NCBI GenBank assembly: GCA_964344775.1
Contig: CAYFOO010000020.1
Location: forward strand, 1-21,431
DNA: 21,431 nucleotides
Direction of reading: 5' to 3'
DNA from: CAYFMH01 sp964344775
GTDB lineage: Bacteria > Patescibacteriota > Gracilibacteria > UBA4473
Position 1 is the first letter of the stretch. Each line of letters begins with the position of its first letter. Both the position numbers and the translations under genes were made by a program. Under the pieces are notes generated by a model that saw only the letters and a list, made by a program, of their open reading frames with translations, was not told the origin of the DNA and did no database searches. Positions 13,653 through 21,363 of this stretch are shown here, piece by piece.

Positions 13653-16013
13653 TCATTTAATCACCTCAATCGGTGCCACCGACGCTACAATCTTTTTCAC
13701 TTCTTTACCGCTAAAAGCCACCGTCAACACATCCCCCGAGATCTGAATCACCGTCCCCTCTCCAAACTCCGCATGACGCAACCGATCTCCGATATTGAAT
13801 TCTGTCTCATTCCCCGCAATGCCAAAAATTGCCTCAGTTTTATTTTTTGGTTGATAAAATGGATCCTTGGAAATACCTGTACTTGTAGGGGCAATTCGCG
13901 AATTGCCCCTACGGTGGTAATAACCACCGGTATTTCCCCCTGAAAAAGATTTTCTTTCTACACAATCATCATTCAATTCGCTCAAAAATTTGGACGCTGC
14001 CGAATAATCCGTCCGCCCAAAGAGCATCCGCTGCCTGGCATGAGTAATCAAACATTTTTTTTCAGCACGGGTGATCGCCACGTATCCCAACCGCCGCTCC
14101 TCCTCCATCGTTTCAAAAGAAAATTGTGAATTACTGCTGGGGAAAATTCCCTCCTCCCATCCAGGGAGAAACACCACCGGAAACTCAAGTCCCTTCGCCG
14201 CGTGAATCGTCATCAGTGTCACCGAATCCGCCGCACTATCGTGATTGTCCAGGTCAGAAATTAAAGCTACTCCTTCGAGAAACGCTGCCAACGAATTTTC
14301 CGCCGAATCATACTTGGTTGCTACTGAAAAAAGTTCTTTCACATTGTTAATCCGTTCTTCACCTTCATTGGTCCCGTCCTCTAGATACGCAAAGAAATTT
14401 ATTTTTTCAATTAATCGATCAAGAAGGATCGAAATTGGCACAATTTTGCTTCTGCTCTCGTCCGTATTTACGCTCCCTTTATCAAAGGGAGCTCCCCGAA
14501 GGGGTGAGGGATTTTGAGTACTAACATCACTCACTCCCGCCATCTCCTGCAACCCATCAATCAACACTTTAAAATCTTTCAAAACCTGCTTTTTGGCCGC
14601 CGGCAATTCTTCAATTTCATCGATCGATGATAAAATCTCAAAAAGCGACATCGTGTAGTTTTCGGCGTATTTCCGAAGGAGGTCAATGGTTGCCTGCCCC
14701 AACTTTCGCCCTGGTACATTGATAATCCGGAGGAAGGATACATCATCTCGTGGGTTAAAAATCAATCGCAAATAAGCAATCACATCCTTGATTTCTCTTC
14801 GGTCAAAGAACCGTGTCCCTCCCACGATCTGGTATGGGATCTGATTTTTCATGAGACTTTCTTCGATGGCACGAGATTGGGCATTCATCCGGTAGAGCAC
14901 GGCAAAGTCAGAATAACTCGCCGCTCCTGCTTCTTTCAAATCCCGGATCTGCTCAGAAATAAATCGCCCTTCGTCCTTTTCGTCGTACACTTCGGTAATG
15001 GCCAATGGATCCCCCGTTTCATTTTCTGTCCAAAGATTTTTTTCTTTTCCGGTTTCATTGTGGCGAATGAGACAATTGGCGTTTTCGAGGATGTTGCTTG
15101 TTGATCTATAATTTTGTTCAAGCTTTACAGTATTCGCCTCTGGGAAGTCTTTTTCGAAATCCAAAATATTTCTAAAATCCGCCCCTCGAAAAGAATAAAT
15201 CGATTGGTGATCATCCCCCACCACACAGAGATTTTTGTGTTCATCGGCGAGTAGGCGAACAAATCGATACTGGGCGAAGTTGGTATCCTGATACTCATCG
15301 ACAAGCAGGTGCTGCCAGCGGCTTCGATATTTTTCAAGCACCTTCGGACATTGTTCGAAAAGTTCCACCGTCTTCTGCAGCAGATCGTCAAAATCCAGAG
15401 CATTGTGCTCTCGGAGCCTCTGTTGATAAATCGGATAGAGCGTTTTTACGGCTCGAGTAAATTTATTTTCTTCCACTTCTTCTTCGTACTTAATCGGAGT
15501 GACAAGGGTATTTTTGGCTCCAGAAATATGGGCCATCACGGCCTTCAGTTTGATCTCTTTTTCATCGATGTGCTTATCTTTCATGATCACCTTCATGAGC
15601 TTCTGTGAATCATCCGTGTCAAAGATCACAAAATTCGAATTAATCCCCACTTCCAATGCTTCGATGTCAGATCGTAAAATACGAACGCAGGTGGCATGAA
15701 AAGTTCCCAGGGCTGGCTTGGCGGATGGAAAAGTCCCTCCCCAAAAAGCAGATTCTGAAAATCCCAACTCTTCCCTCCCCATCTGAGCCAAAAGTTTCTC
15801 GATCCGCCCCTCCATCTCCCGAGCGGCTTTATTGGTGAAGGTCACCGCCAGTATCTCTCCCGGTGACACACCGTTGGCAATTAAATTGGCAATCCGATGC
15901 GTCAGAACCTTGGTTTTTCCACTTCCCGCTCCAGCAAGTACCAAAAGGGGGCCAGAAAGAATTTTTACGGCTTCCTGCTGTCTATCATTTAATTGCGAAA
16001 AAATTTGATCCAT
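13653..16013 (-). CDS. pcrA: UvrD/PcrA-type superfamily 1 DNA helicase
   Basis: 3'-5' DNA helicase for repair and replication-conflict removal, 786 aa against about 720-740 in typical PcrA. Walker A GAGSGKT is at 28-34 and VTFTNKAAREME at 57-68. Walker B DEYQDT is at 239-244, QSIYSFRGA at 270-278 and LEQNYRST at 298-305. Further on come TIHAAKGLEFPVVF and the VAITRAEKK block with the arginine finger region. The C-terminus (GDRLRHAEFGEGTVI onward) is the Tudor-like RNA-polymerase-interacting domain of PcrA. The extra length is partly two in-frame palindromic repeats, at about residues 500-515 and 693-715, both in linkers, so activity should be kept. It lies 55 nt after the GGDEF gene on the same strand and may be the last gene of that operon. 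The stop is TGA. Confidence 0.95.
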   Translation of the reverse strand: MDQIFSQLNDRQQEAVKILSGPLLVLAGAGSGKTKVLTHRIANLIANGVSPGEILAVTFTNKAAREMEGRIEKLLAQMGREELGFSESAFWGGTFPSAKPALGTFHATCVRILRSDIEALEVGINSNFVIFDTDDSQKLMKVIMKDKHIDEKEIKLKAVMAHISGAKNTLVTPIKYEEEVEENKFTRAVKTLYPIYQQRLREHNALDFDDLLQKTVELFEQCPKVLEKYRSRWQHLLVDEYQDTNFAQYRFVRLLADEHKNLCVVGDDHQSIYSFRGADFRNILDFEKDFPEANTVKLEQNYRSTSNILENANCLIRHNETGKEKNLWTENETGDPLAITEVYDEKDEGRFISEQIRDLKEAGAASYSDFAVLYRMNAQSRAIEESLMKNQIPYQIVGGTRFFDRREIKDVIAYLRLIFNPRDDVSFLRIINVPGRKLGQATIDLLRKYAENYTMSLFEILSSIDEIEELPAAKKQVLKDFKVLIDGLQEMAGVSDVSTQNPSPLRGAPFDKGSVNTDESRSKIVPISILLDRLIEKINFFAYLEDGTNEGEERINNVKELFSVATKYDSAENSLAAFLEGVALISDLDNHDSAADSVTLMTIHAAKGLEFPVVFLPGWEEGIFPSSNSQFSFETMEEERRLGYVAITRAEKKCLITHARQRMLFGRTDYSAASKFLSELNDDCVERKSFSGGNTGGYYHRRGNSRIAPTSTGISKDPFYQPKNKTEAIFGIAGNETEFNIGDRLRHAEFGEGTVIQISGDVLTVAFSGKEVKKIVASVAPIEVIK
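13869..13937. repeat. 69-bp nested palindromic element read in frame within pcrA
   Basis: The ends GGAAATACC (13869-13877) and GGTATTTCC (13929-13937) are inverted repeats. Inside is a perfect 28-bp palindrome (13885-13912, one half GTAGGGGCAATTCG). Beside it is a second hairpin, CGGTGGT with ACCACCG around AATA (13912-13929). The length is exactly 23 codons without a stop. It encodes the Gly/Arg/Ser-rich linker between the helicase core and the Tudor-like domain. Confidence 0.75.
14470..14516. repeat. Second palindromic element read in frame within pcrA
   Basis: GCTCCCTTT (14472-14480) pairs with AAAGGGAGC (14484-14492) around a 3-nt loop, and CCCC-GAA-GGGG follows. The segment encodes NPSPLRGAPFDKGS in PcrA, in a variable stretch that does not match the family. 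It is unrelated in sequence to the element at 13869-13937. Confidence 0.65.
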
Positions 16014-16068
16014 GGGAAATGAATGGTATCAAACTAAAAAACAAGATCAATGGGGAACTTCTATCTTT

Positions 16069-17325
16069 TTAAATCTCAAAAGCACCTCCTCTCCTTTCAT
16101 AAGGAATCGTCCTCGCATCTCCTTCCGCATAAATAAATGTTGGATCTCCTGCCTTATTTTTCAAACAAATTCTATTCCTTCCATCATCTTTATCTCCCTC
16201 TACTTCGAAACCTTCGACCCCTTTGGCTCGGTACAAAAATTCATCCGATGAATTTATAAAACCTTCTTTAACCAAATTTTGTATAATTGTTTCCCGAAAT
16301 TTTCCTATAAGACTTTCTGTTTCTTCTGACGATAAAGATATTGAACGTGCCCGATCATTTATTTGAATTGTTCTTGCCTTTTCTTCTTCTTTCAATACCC
16401 CTTCACTCTGTAATTGATTTTCTGCCTTTCTCAATATAGCTTCTTCATAAGGATTCACTAATACTTCTAAAATTATTCGAGCAACATTAGGAGAATCTGA
16501 TTTTTGCAACATTGTAATAAATTCATCTGATAGCTCCTCTACTGCATCTAATTCCTTGACTGCCCACTCCACTCCTTCTCTTATTTTCAGAGCTCCTTCT
16601 TTTGGAAGAACCTCCACCCCCGCCGAACTTCTTATCTTTTTTGGCTTTCCCTTGATAGAAATGGAAACATTCTGCAAATAATTAATGAGTTTCTGAAGAT
16701 AAGCCTCAGGATTTTCTCCTGGAGCAAGTGGAACCATTGCATAAAATTCCTCTCCCCCCCAACGACTCACAACTGCCCCTTCTTTGGCCGCCTCTGGATT
16801 TTCCAAAATAAACTTTCTTAATTGTTCAGCAAATTCCCTCAAAGCCTCATCTCCTATCTCATGTCCATGAGTATCATTAAACCTTTTGAAATGATCAATA
16901 TCAAACATAATAACCATTACATTTTCAGGAATAGGCATTTCTACTTCTTTCCGTCTATGATGATGTTCCATCATTCTTCGGTCACTCCTCTGGGTGTGAA
17001 ACACCCTTGAAGTAACTCCTTCTGCCAAAGCAGCTTCTGTCTCTGGAGACCCCCACCATCCCAAAAATTCCAATAACTGCTCTACTCCTGCACGCCTGTT
17101 TGGCAAGCCGGTCAATGTGTCATTTCCGCTATTTTCTAAGCTTTTTTGTAAATCTGCTGTTTCTTTAATTTTGCATATCCACTCTTCGAGGTGTTTAAAT
17201 TGCTGTACATAATTGGCCAATAAAACTTCAAAAGTCGCCCCCTCTGCTGTTTCTCTTTCTATCTCAGCCTCTTCTTCTCCTGTATTTAACACTTCGATAA
17301 TCTCTCGACCATAATGATCCGCCAT
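16069..17325 (-). CDS. GGDEF-domain protein (probable diguanylate cyclase)
   Basis: 418 aa, with no membrane helix or signal peptide, so cytoplasmic. Residues 1-68 are helical and acidic, then the GGDEF domain begins: TLTGLPNRR (70-78), MFDIDHFKRFND (140-151) with the metal-binding Asp142, GHEIGDEAL, and the active-site loop RWGGEEF (188-194). GGEEF is the active form, so synthesis of cyclic di-GMP is expected. About 40 extra residues (88-130, rich in His/Arg) split the domain start. No R-x-x-D inhibitory site is seen five residues before GGEEF. The last 150 residues form a helical and then mixed region of unknown role. The start overlaps the preceding gene by 40 nt and has GAGG at suitable spacing, which supports translational coupling. 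Confidence 0.9.
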   Translation of the reverse strand: MADHYGREIIEVLNTGEEEAEIERETAEGATFEVLLANYVQQFKHLEEWICKIKETADLQKSLENSGNDTLTGLPNRRAGVEQLLEFLGWWGSPETEAALAEGVTSRVFHTQRSDRRMMEHHHRRKEVEMPIPENVMVIMFDIDHFKRFNDTHGHEIGDEALREFAEQLRKFILENPEAAKEGAVVSRWGGEEFYAMVPLAPGENPEAYLQKLINYLQNVSISIKGKPKKIRSSAGVEVLPKEGALKIREGVEWAVKELDAVEELSDEFITMLQKSDSPNVARIILEVLVNPYEEAILRKAENQLQSEGVLKEEEKARTIQINDRARSISLSSEETESLIGKFRETIIQNLVKEGFINSSDEFLYRAKGVEGFEVEGDKDDGRNRICLKNKAGDPTFIYAEGDARTIPYERRGGAFEI

Positions 17326-17720
17326 CGCCTCACATATTTTTTCTGGATTAAATATTCTGCCTGAGCTAATTCTTCAAAACGGACTCCCAATTCTACAGCT
17401 TTTTCTTCTGGTATTAAACCTCTTAACAAAAAAGTAAGATAAATTCGTTTCAGTTCTCCTAAAAAATGTTCAACCAGAGCTGAAATACTGGAGGGGTAGA
17501 CTGAAAGAGAGGCTTCTAGTTTTTGAAAAAGACCAAACAAACGTCCTTCTAGATATTTTTGACCTTCCGGGTCTTCTAAATTTCTTATTTGCTCCCAGTT
17601 CTGAAAATCTTGCAAGATATTCAATATTCCCCTCAATCGATTATCTGGCACTTCCTGTAATGCAGGAACTTCTTCTTTCAATGCTTTGTGCAAACTATCC
17701 AGATCAATTACAGCGTCCAT
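17286..17720 (-). CDS. Small helical protein upstream of the GGDEF gene
   Basis: 144 aa, all-helical by composition, soluble, not recognised. The N-terminal DSLHKALKEEVPALQ is followed by a helix ending in ILNILQDF. A similar arrangement (DSLHEAMKHEIS, later ILLVVEEF) occurs in the gene just upstream, which suggests a shared module or distant duplication. The C-terminus (KYVRRWRIIMVERLSKC) is basic and overlaps the GGDEF start by 40 nt. It is likely cotranscribed with its neighbours and probably a partner or sensor for the GGDEF protein; that is inference from position. Confidence 0.7.
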   Translation of the reverse strand: MDAVIDLDSLHKALKEEVPALQEVPDNRLRGILNILQDFQNWEQIRNLEDPEGQKYLEGRLFGLFQKLEASLSVYPSSISALVEHFLGELKRIYLTFLLRGLIPEEKAVELGVRFEELAQAEYLIQKKYVRRWRIIMVERLSKC

Positions 17721-17749
17721 TTTATATTTTTATATTTTTTACAAATAAA

Positions 17750-18286
17750 TTAAGCAGCTTTTTTACCAAAAATACCATCCATCATTTGCCCAGTAGTTTC
17801 TCTGACAGAACGATTCACTACCTCAGGAGAAAAAGCCATTCTCCGTGTAAATTCTAATAAAGGCTTTAAATCTGTATCACTCGCTTTATAGGCTCGATCA
17901 CAAAACTCCTCCACTACCAATAAAATTCTTGTATTTTCCGGATGCGTTTCAAAAGCATTCGAAATCTCATGTTTCATTGCTTCGTGCAAACTATCAACCA
18001 CTTGTGATAAAATTTGAGTTAAAGTTTCTCTGTTTTCTAAATCTTCTCGCTGTACTGGCATTCCTAGACTTTGTAAAATAGCCATTTCTTGATCTTCCAA
18101 TTTTCTTAACTTCGCTCGTTGTAAATCATCTGGTTCTCGCCCAAGATGAGATTGTAAATCCCGCAAAGATCCGGACAAATCCCAAAGAATTTGGAGTGCT
18201 TCCTGCATTTTTCCAACCCGACACTCCCTTTCACGAAGTGTCAAAACTTCAGAAGCGACAACTGGTTTTTCATGCTGTTCTGCCAT
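17750..18286 (-). CDS. Helical protein, first gene of the GGDEF cluster
   Basis: 178 aa, soluble and helical, family not recognised. Residues about 15-75 form an amphipathic or coiled-coil stretch (LRERECRVGKMQEALQILWD onward). About 95-125 holds VVDSLHEAMKHEISNAFE, resembling the start of the next gene's product. The tail is MMDGIFGKKAA. It is followed after 29 nt by that gene, and the start has an A/T-rich leader without Shine-Dalgarno. It probably leads an operon of two small proteins, the GGDEF protein and perhaps pcrA. Confidence 0.7.
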   Translation of the reverse strand: MAEQHEKPVVASEVLTLRERECRVGKMQEALQILWDLSGSLRDLQSHLGREPDDLQRAKLRKLEDQEMAILQSLGMPVQREDLENRETLTQILSQVVDSLHEAMKHEISNAFETHPENTRILLVVEEFCDRAYKASDTDLKPLLEFTRRMAFSPEVVNRSVRETTGQMMDGIFGKKAA

Positions 18287-18319
18287 TTTCTATTTTTAAA
18301 ATTTAAAATTTGTACAAAT

Positions 18320-18346
18320 TTTATACTCACTTAAAAGGAATGCAAA
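18320..18346 (-). promoter_or_regulatory. Tentative promoter of the GGDEF cluster
   Basis: On the minus strand TTTGCA (18341-18346) and TATAAA (18320-18325) are 15 bp apart, shorter than ideal, and lie 33 nt before the ATG at 18286. The -10 is good; the -35 is doubtful. Confidence 0.35.
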
Positions 18347-18488
18347 CATTTTTTGTTCATTAAATTTTAATGATTTACGTTTACATAGTCACAAAAAGAG
18401 TTAATCAAAAACGCTCCCTTCAAATTTTCTATTGCGGAGGAAGTAATTTATTTCAAAATACAACTCGATTTGGTTCTCAGAATCCAAA

Positions 18489-18565
18489 GGTTGTAAGTGG
18501 TAGGTAATAGGTTGTAGGGATTTAATAATTACTTACAACTTACAACCTACAACTTTCCACTTTCT
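18489..18565. repeat. Palindromic period-7 element, copy A (after rny)
   Basis: Left arm 18489-18516 is GGTTGTA, AGTGGTA, GGTAATA, GGTTGTA. Right arm 18531-18565 is ACTTACA, ACTTACA, ACCTACA, ACTTTCC, ACTTTCT. The arms are largely complementary around an AT-rich centre. It is near-identical to the element at 20301-20380. It follows the rny stop directly and may terminate or protect the transcript end. Confidence 0.75.
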
Positions 18566-20106
18566 TACTTCGCTGTATCTTCAAATCTATTTTCCCGAAT
18601 CACCGCCACTTTTACTTCCCCCGGATATTCACAGTTCTTCTCAATCTTTCGAGCAATATCAAACGATAACTTTTCAGAAGTAAAATCATCCACCTCAGTA
18701 GAATTCACAAAGACACGGACCTCTCGCCCGGCCTGAATCGCAAATACTTTTTCGACCCCGGTGAATGAACTGGCAATTGATTCCAATTCTTTGAGACGTT
18801 TGATGTACTTCTCCATGGTCTCCCGACGTGCACCAGGACGAGCCGCAGAGATCGCATCTGCTGCCTGCAAGATTCGTGACTCAATGGTTTCGTAGGGGAA
18901 GTCCTCATGATGCGATTGCATCGCAAGAATAATTTTTTCGTCTACACCAAATTTCTTGAGAATATCTCGTCCAATGATTGCATGCCCCCCCTCCACTTCA
19001 TGAGAGACGGCTTTTCCGATGTCGTGAACCACCCCGGCTTTTTTACAAATCTCCGGATCGGCTGAGGGCAATTCATTAGCAATCGCTTCAGCAATGTAAG
19101 CTACCTCGATAGAATGACGGAGAACGTTTTGCCCATACGAAGTACGAAATCGGAGCCGTCCGATGAGCTTCAAAATTTGCTCAGAAAACCCAGTCACTCC
19201 CAACTCATAACAAGCTTTTTGCCCGAGTTCCAAAATAAGTTTAGCCGCACTTTCTTGTGCTTTTTTTACATACTCTTCAATATTGGACGGATGAATTCGA
19301 CCATCTTTCACGAGCTCTTCCAGTGCTACTTTTGCCACATATCGACGGAACATATCGAAACAAGAAATAGTGATCGTCCCAGGCGTATCATCCACAATCA
19401 AATCAACTCCCGTCATCATTTCGAAGGCATTGATATTTCGTCCTTCTCGACCAATAATTCGTCCCTTTAAATCGTCTGAGTCAATCTTTACCACGGTAAT
19501 GGTGGATTCAGCCGTAACCGGTGCGGCAAAACGTTGGATAGACTGAACGATAATATTTGAAGATTCTTCTTCAGCGGCTTTTTCCATCGCTTCTACTTTC
19601 ATCTTCAAAGTATCAGCAAGCTCAGTAGAAGCTTCTTTTTCTATACGTTTCAACAATTCTTCTTTCGCTTCTGTTTTCGTGAGTTTAGAAATTTTTTCTA
19701 ATTCTTCGTCTTGTTTTGAAAGGCTTTTTCCTAGTTCTGACTTCTGCTTTTCAAGCTCGGTCATAGATTTCTCATACTCTTCTTTTGCCTTCTCCATCTT
19801 ATCCGCTTTCTCCTCTAGAGCAGTTTCTCTCTTGAGAATTCTTTCATCGGCTGCCTCTTGCATCTTCACCAAACGATCTCGCGTTTGCATTTCCTCCTTT
19901 TTTGCATTTTCTCGAAGCTGATCTACCTGCTTCCGACCGTCAGATAAAATTCGATCCGCCTCAATTTCCGCATTTTTACGAATTCTTTCTGCTTCTTTTT
20001 TCGTGCTTTCTTCCAAAAGTTTCGCCTTTGGACGAAAAACAAAATAAGCAACAGTGATCCCTGCCGAAAAGGCAATTACTCCAATAATGATTAATGATAC
20101 ATCCAT
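18565..20106 (-). CDS. rny: Ribonuclease Y
   Basis: Membrane-anchored endoribonuclease that starts mRNA decay. It is 513 aa from ATG 20106, chosen because the family begins with a short N-terminus directly before the membrane helix (here MDVSLIIIGVIAF); an ATG at 20133 would add nine residues. Residue numbers below are for the longer form. One membrane helix lies at about 12-33, and a long charged coiled coil at 38-190. A KH domain follows with GRIIGREGRN (224-233). The HD phosphohydrolase domain has LRH (338-340), VVHDIGKA (368-375, the metal-binding HD pair), SHHED (407-411) and the conserved ADAISAARPG (425-434). All expected parts are present and the length is typical. A strong own promoter and a 5' hairpin lie upstream; a palindromic heptamer element follows the stop. 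Confidence 0.96.
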   Translation of the reverse strand: MDVSLIIIGVIAFSAGITVAYFVFRPKAKLLEESTKKEAERIRKNAEIEADRILSDGRKQVDQLRENAKKEEMQTRDRLVKMQEAADERILKRETALEEKADKMEKAKEEYEKSMTELEKQKSELGKSLSKQDEELEKISKLTKTEAKEELLKRIEKEASTELADTLKMKVEAMEKAAEEESSNIIVQSIQRFAAPVTAESTITVVKIDSDDLKGRIIGREGRNINAFEMMTGVDLIVDDTPGTITISCFDMFRRYVAKVALEELVKDGRIHPSNIEEYVKKAQESAAKLILELGQKACYELGVTGFSEQILKLIGRLRFRTSYGQNVLRHSIEVAYIAEAIANELPSADPEICKKAGVVHDIGKAVSHEVEGGHAIIGRDILKKFGVDEKIILAMQSHHEDFPYETIESRILQAADAISAARPGARRETMEKYIKRLKELESIASSFTGVEKVFAIQAGREVRVFVNSTEVDDFTSEKLSFDIARKIEKNCEYPGEVKVAVIRENRFEDTAK

Positions 20107-20235
20107 TTTGTTTAAAATTAGATACGGATGCATCCTCCCAACGGGGAAAATAATGATACTACTGCTCGTTTAACTTATTGAAAAGCTTAATGATGATAAA
20201 AATATAATTTATATAGCGAGTGGCATTTATTTCAC

Positions 20236-20255
20236 CAGAGGAAGAACACTTCCTG
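20236..20255 (-). other. Stem-loop at the predicted 5' end of the rny mRNA
   Basis: GGAAG (20240-20244) pairs with CTTCC (20249-20253) around a 4-nt loop, and CA pairs with TG beyond a 2-nt bulge. It begins about where transcription should start from the promoter at 20263-20290. It could shield the mRNA 5' end or allow feedback by RNase Y; inference. Confidence 0.45.
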
Positions 20256-20262
20256 CTTCGCC

Positions 20263-20290
20263 ATTATAAATAAAGGCTTCCCAAAGTCAA
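20263..20290 (-). promoter_or_regulatory. Strong promoter of rny
   Basis: On the minus strand TTGACT (20285-20290), a 16-bp spacer and perfect TATAAT (20263-20268). The leader to the chosen ATG would be about 150 nt, long for this window. Confidence 0.75.
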
Positions 20291-20300
20291 TGAAAAAATG

Positions 20301-20380
20301 TTGTAAGTTGTAGGTAATAGGTTGTAGGAATTTAATAATCAATTACTTACAACCTACAACTTCCCACCTTCAACCTTTTT
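20301..20380. repeat. Palindromic period-7 element, copy B (mscS 3' end)
   Basis: Left arm 20301-20328 is TTGTAAG, TTGTAGG, TAATAGG, TTGTAGG. Right arm 20346-20380 is CTTACAA, CCTACAA, CTTCCCA, CCTTCAA, CCTTTTT. The mscS stop codon (20354-20356) lies inside the right arm, so the protein tail KKVEGGKL is repeat-encoded. It is near-identical to copy A. Confidence 0.75.
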
Positions 20381-21307
20381 TTCTACTGTTTGAAAATTTG
20401 GTTGATGAATTGGTTTCTGTGCACTAGTATTTTCAATTTTCAAAGCTTTGGAAAGACTCTCATCATATTCGTCAAAAGAAATCGTACGAATAGGGAATGG
20501 AATATTGATTCCAGCTTTATCATAATCAGTTTTAATCTGTTGAATAACCGCTGACATAATCTTTGGCCAACTATCGGTGGATTCTATCCAAAATCGAACC
20601 TCCAAAGTAATCGCAGAATCTCCAAATTCTGTGGCCAAAACCTGAGTCTTTGGTTCAGCAACCACTCCTTTTACTCTTCCGGCTGATTCGAGGGTCAGAG
20701 AAACTGCTCTATCCAACGGGGTAGAATAATGCACTCCCACCTGCAGCGTAATTCTTCGGAAAGAATTGGATGTAAAATTCTGAACTACACTCGTGAGCAA
20801 ATCTGAATTTGGAATGATTAACAAAGTTCCGTCTAAAGCCTTCACCTGCGTGGTTCGTACATCAATTTCTATAATTTCTCCAATCCGACCATCATCAGAA
20901 ATTTTGACGGTATCTCCAATTTGAAATTTCTTTTGAGTCAAAATCACCACTCCCGCAATGAAGTTGGCAATCAAATCTTTGAACGCAAATCCGATTCCTA
21001 AACCAATTGGTCCGATAATCAGGGCAAAATTCACATCTACGATAGAAAAAGCAATCACCGCTCCGATAAGGACTATACCAAAGTAAACTACTCGTTCGAT
21101 CAGAATCAAAACGGTTTCGTTCATTTCGTATTTCGCCTTGGAAGAAATCCGGTTAACAATGATCCTGGCAATAAATCCAGCAATCAAAAAGGAAAGAATA
21201 ATAATCACCGCAGCTATCACCCAGAGGGTAAACATCCACAGAACTTCACCAAAACGACTACTTTCTTCAGCAGATTCTTCGGCAGCAAAAGCGAGTTCCC
21301 AAAGCAT
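20354..21307 (-). CDS. mscS: Small-conductance mechanosensitive channel (MscS family)
   Basis: Membrane channel that opens on membrane tension and releases solutes on osmotic downshock. It is 317 aa, close to the 286 of the classical protein. Three membrane helices lie at about 24-50, 67-90 and 94-125. The third is the Gly/Ala-rich pore helix (IGPIGLGIGFAFKDLIANFI), followed by the beta domain start FQIGDTVKI (128-136). The middle domain continues with LDGTLLIIPNSDL (158-170) and NFTS, both family hallmarks, then a mixed cytoplasmic domain to about 285. The last 30 residues are low in complexity and end within a heptamer repeat. It has its own promoter and a short A-rich leader without Shine-Dalgarno, and is followed by rny on the same strand with its own promoter. 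Confidence 0.93.
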   Translation of the reverse strand: MLWELAFAAEESAEESSRFGEVLWMFTLWVIAAVIIILSFLIAGFIARIIVNRISSKAKYEMNETVLILIERVVYFGIVLIGAVIAFSIVDVNFALIIGPIGLGIGFAFKDLIANFIAGVVILTQKKFQIGDTVKISDDGRIGEIIEIDVRTTQVKALDGTLLIIPNSDLLTSVVQNFTSNSFRRITLQVGVHYSTPLDRAVSLTLESAGRVKGVVAEPKTQVLATEFGDSAITLEVRFWIESTDSWPKIMSAVIQQIKTDYDKAGINIPFPIRTISFDEYDESLSKALKIENTSAQKPIHQPNFQTVEKKVEGGKL

Positions 21308-21334
21308 TTTTTGTTTTTATTAAGAAATCCGGTA

Positions 21335-21363
21335 ATTATACCTTATTTAAAGCGGTTTTACAA
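21335..21363 (-). promoter_or_regulatory. Promoter of mscS
   Basis: On the minus strand TTGTAA (21358-21363), a 17-bp spacer and perfect TATAAT (21335-21340). The leader is about 20 nt, ending in an A-rich run before the ATG at 21307. Confidence 0.65.

Noticed and set aside
15720..15790. Extra residues in PcrA after about residue 80 (FSESAFWGGTFPSAK) as a third palindromic insert
   Set aside because: The DNA shows no clear inverted repeat, so it was left as ordinary length variation.
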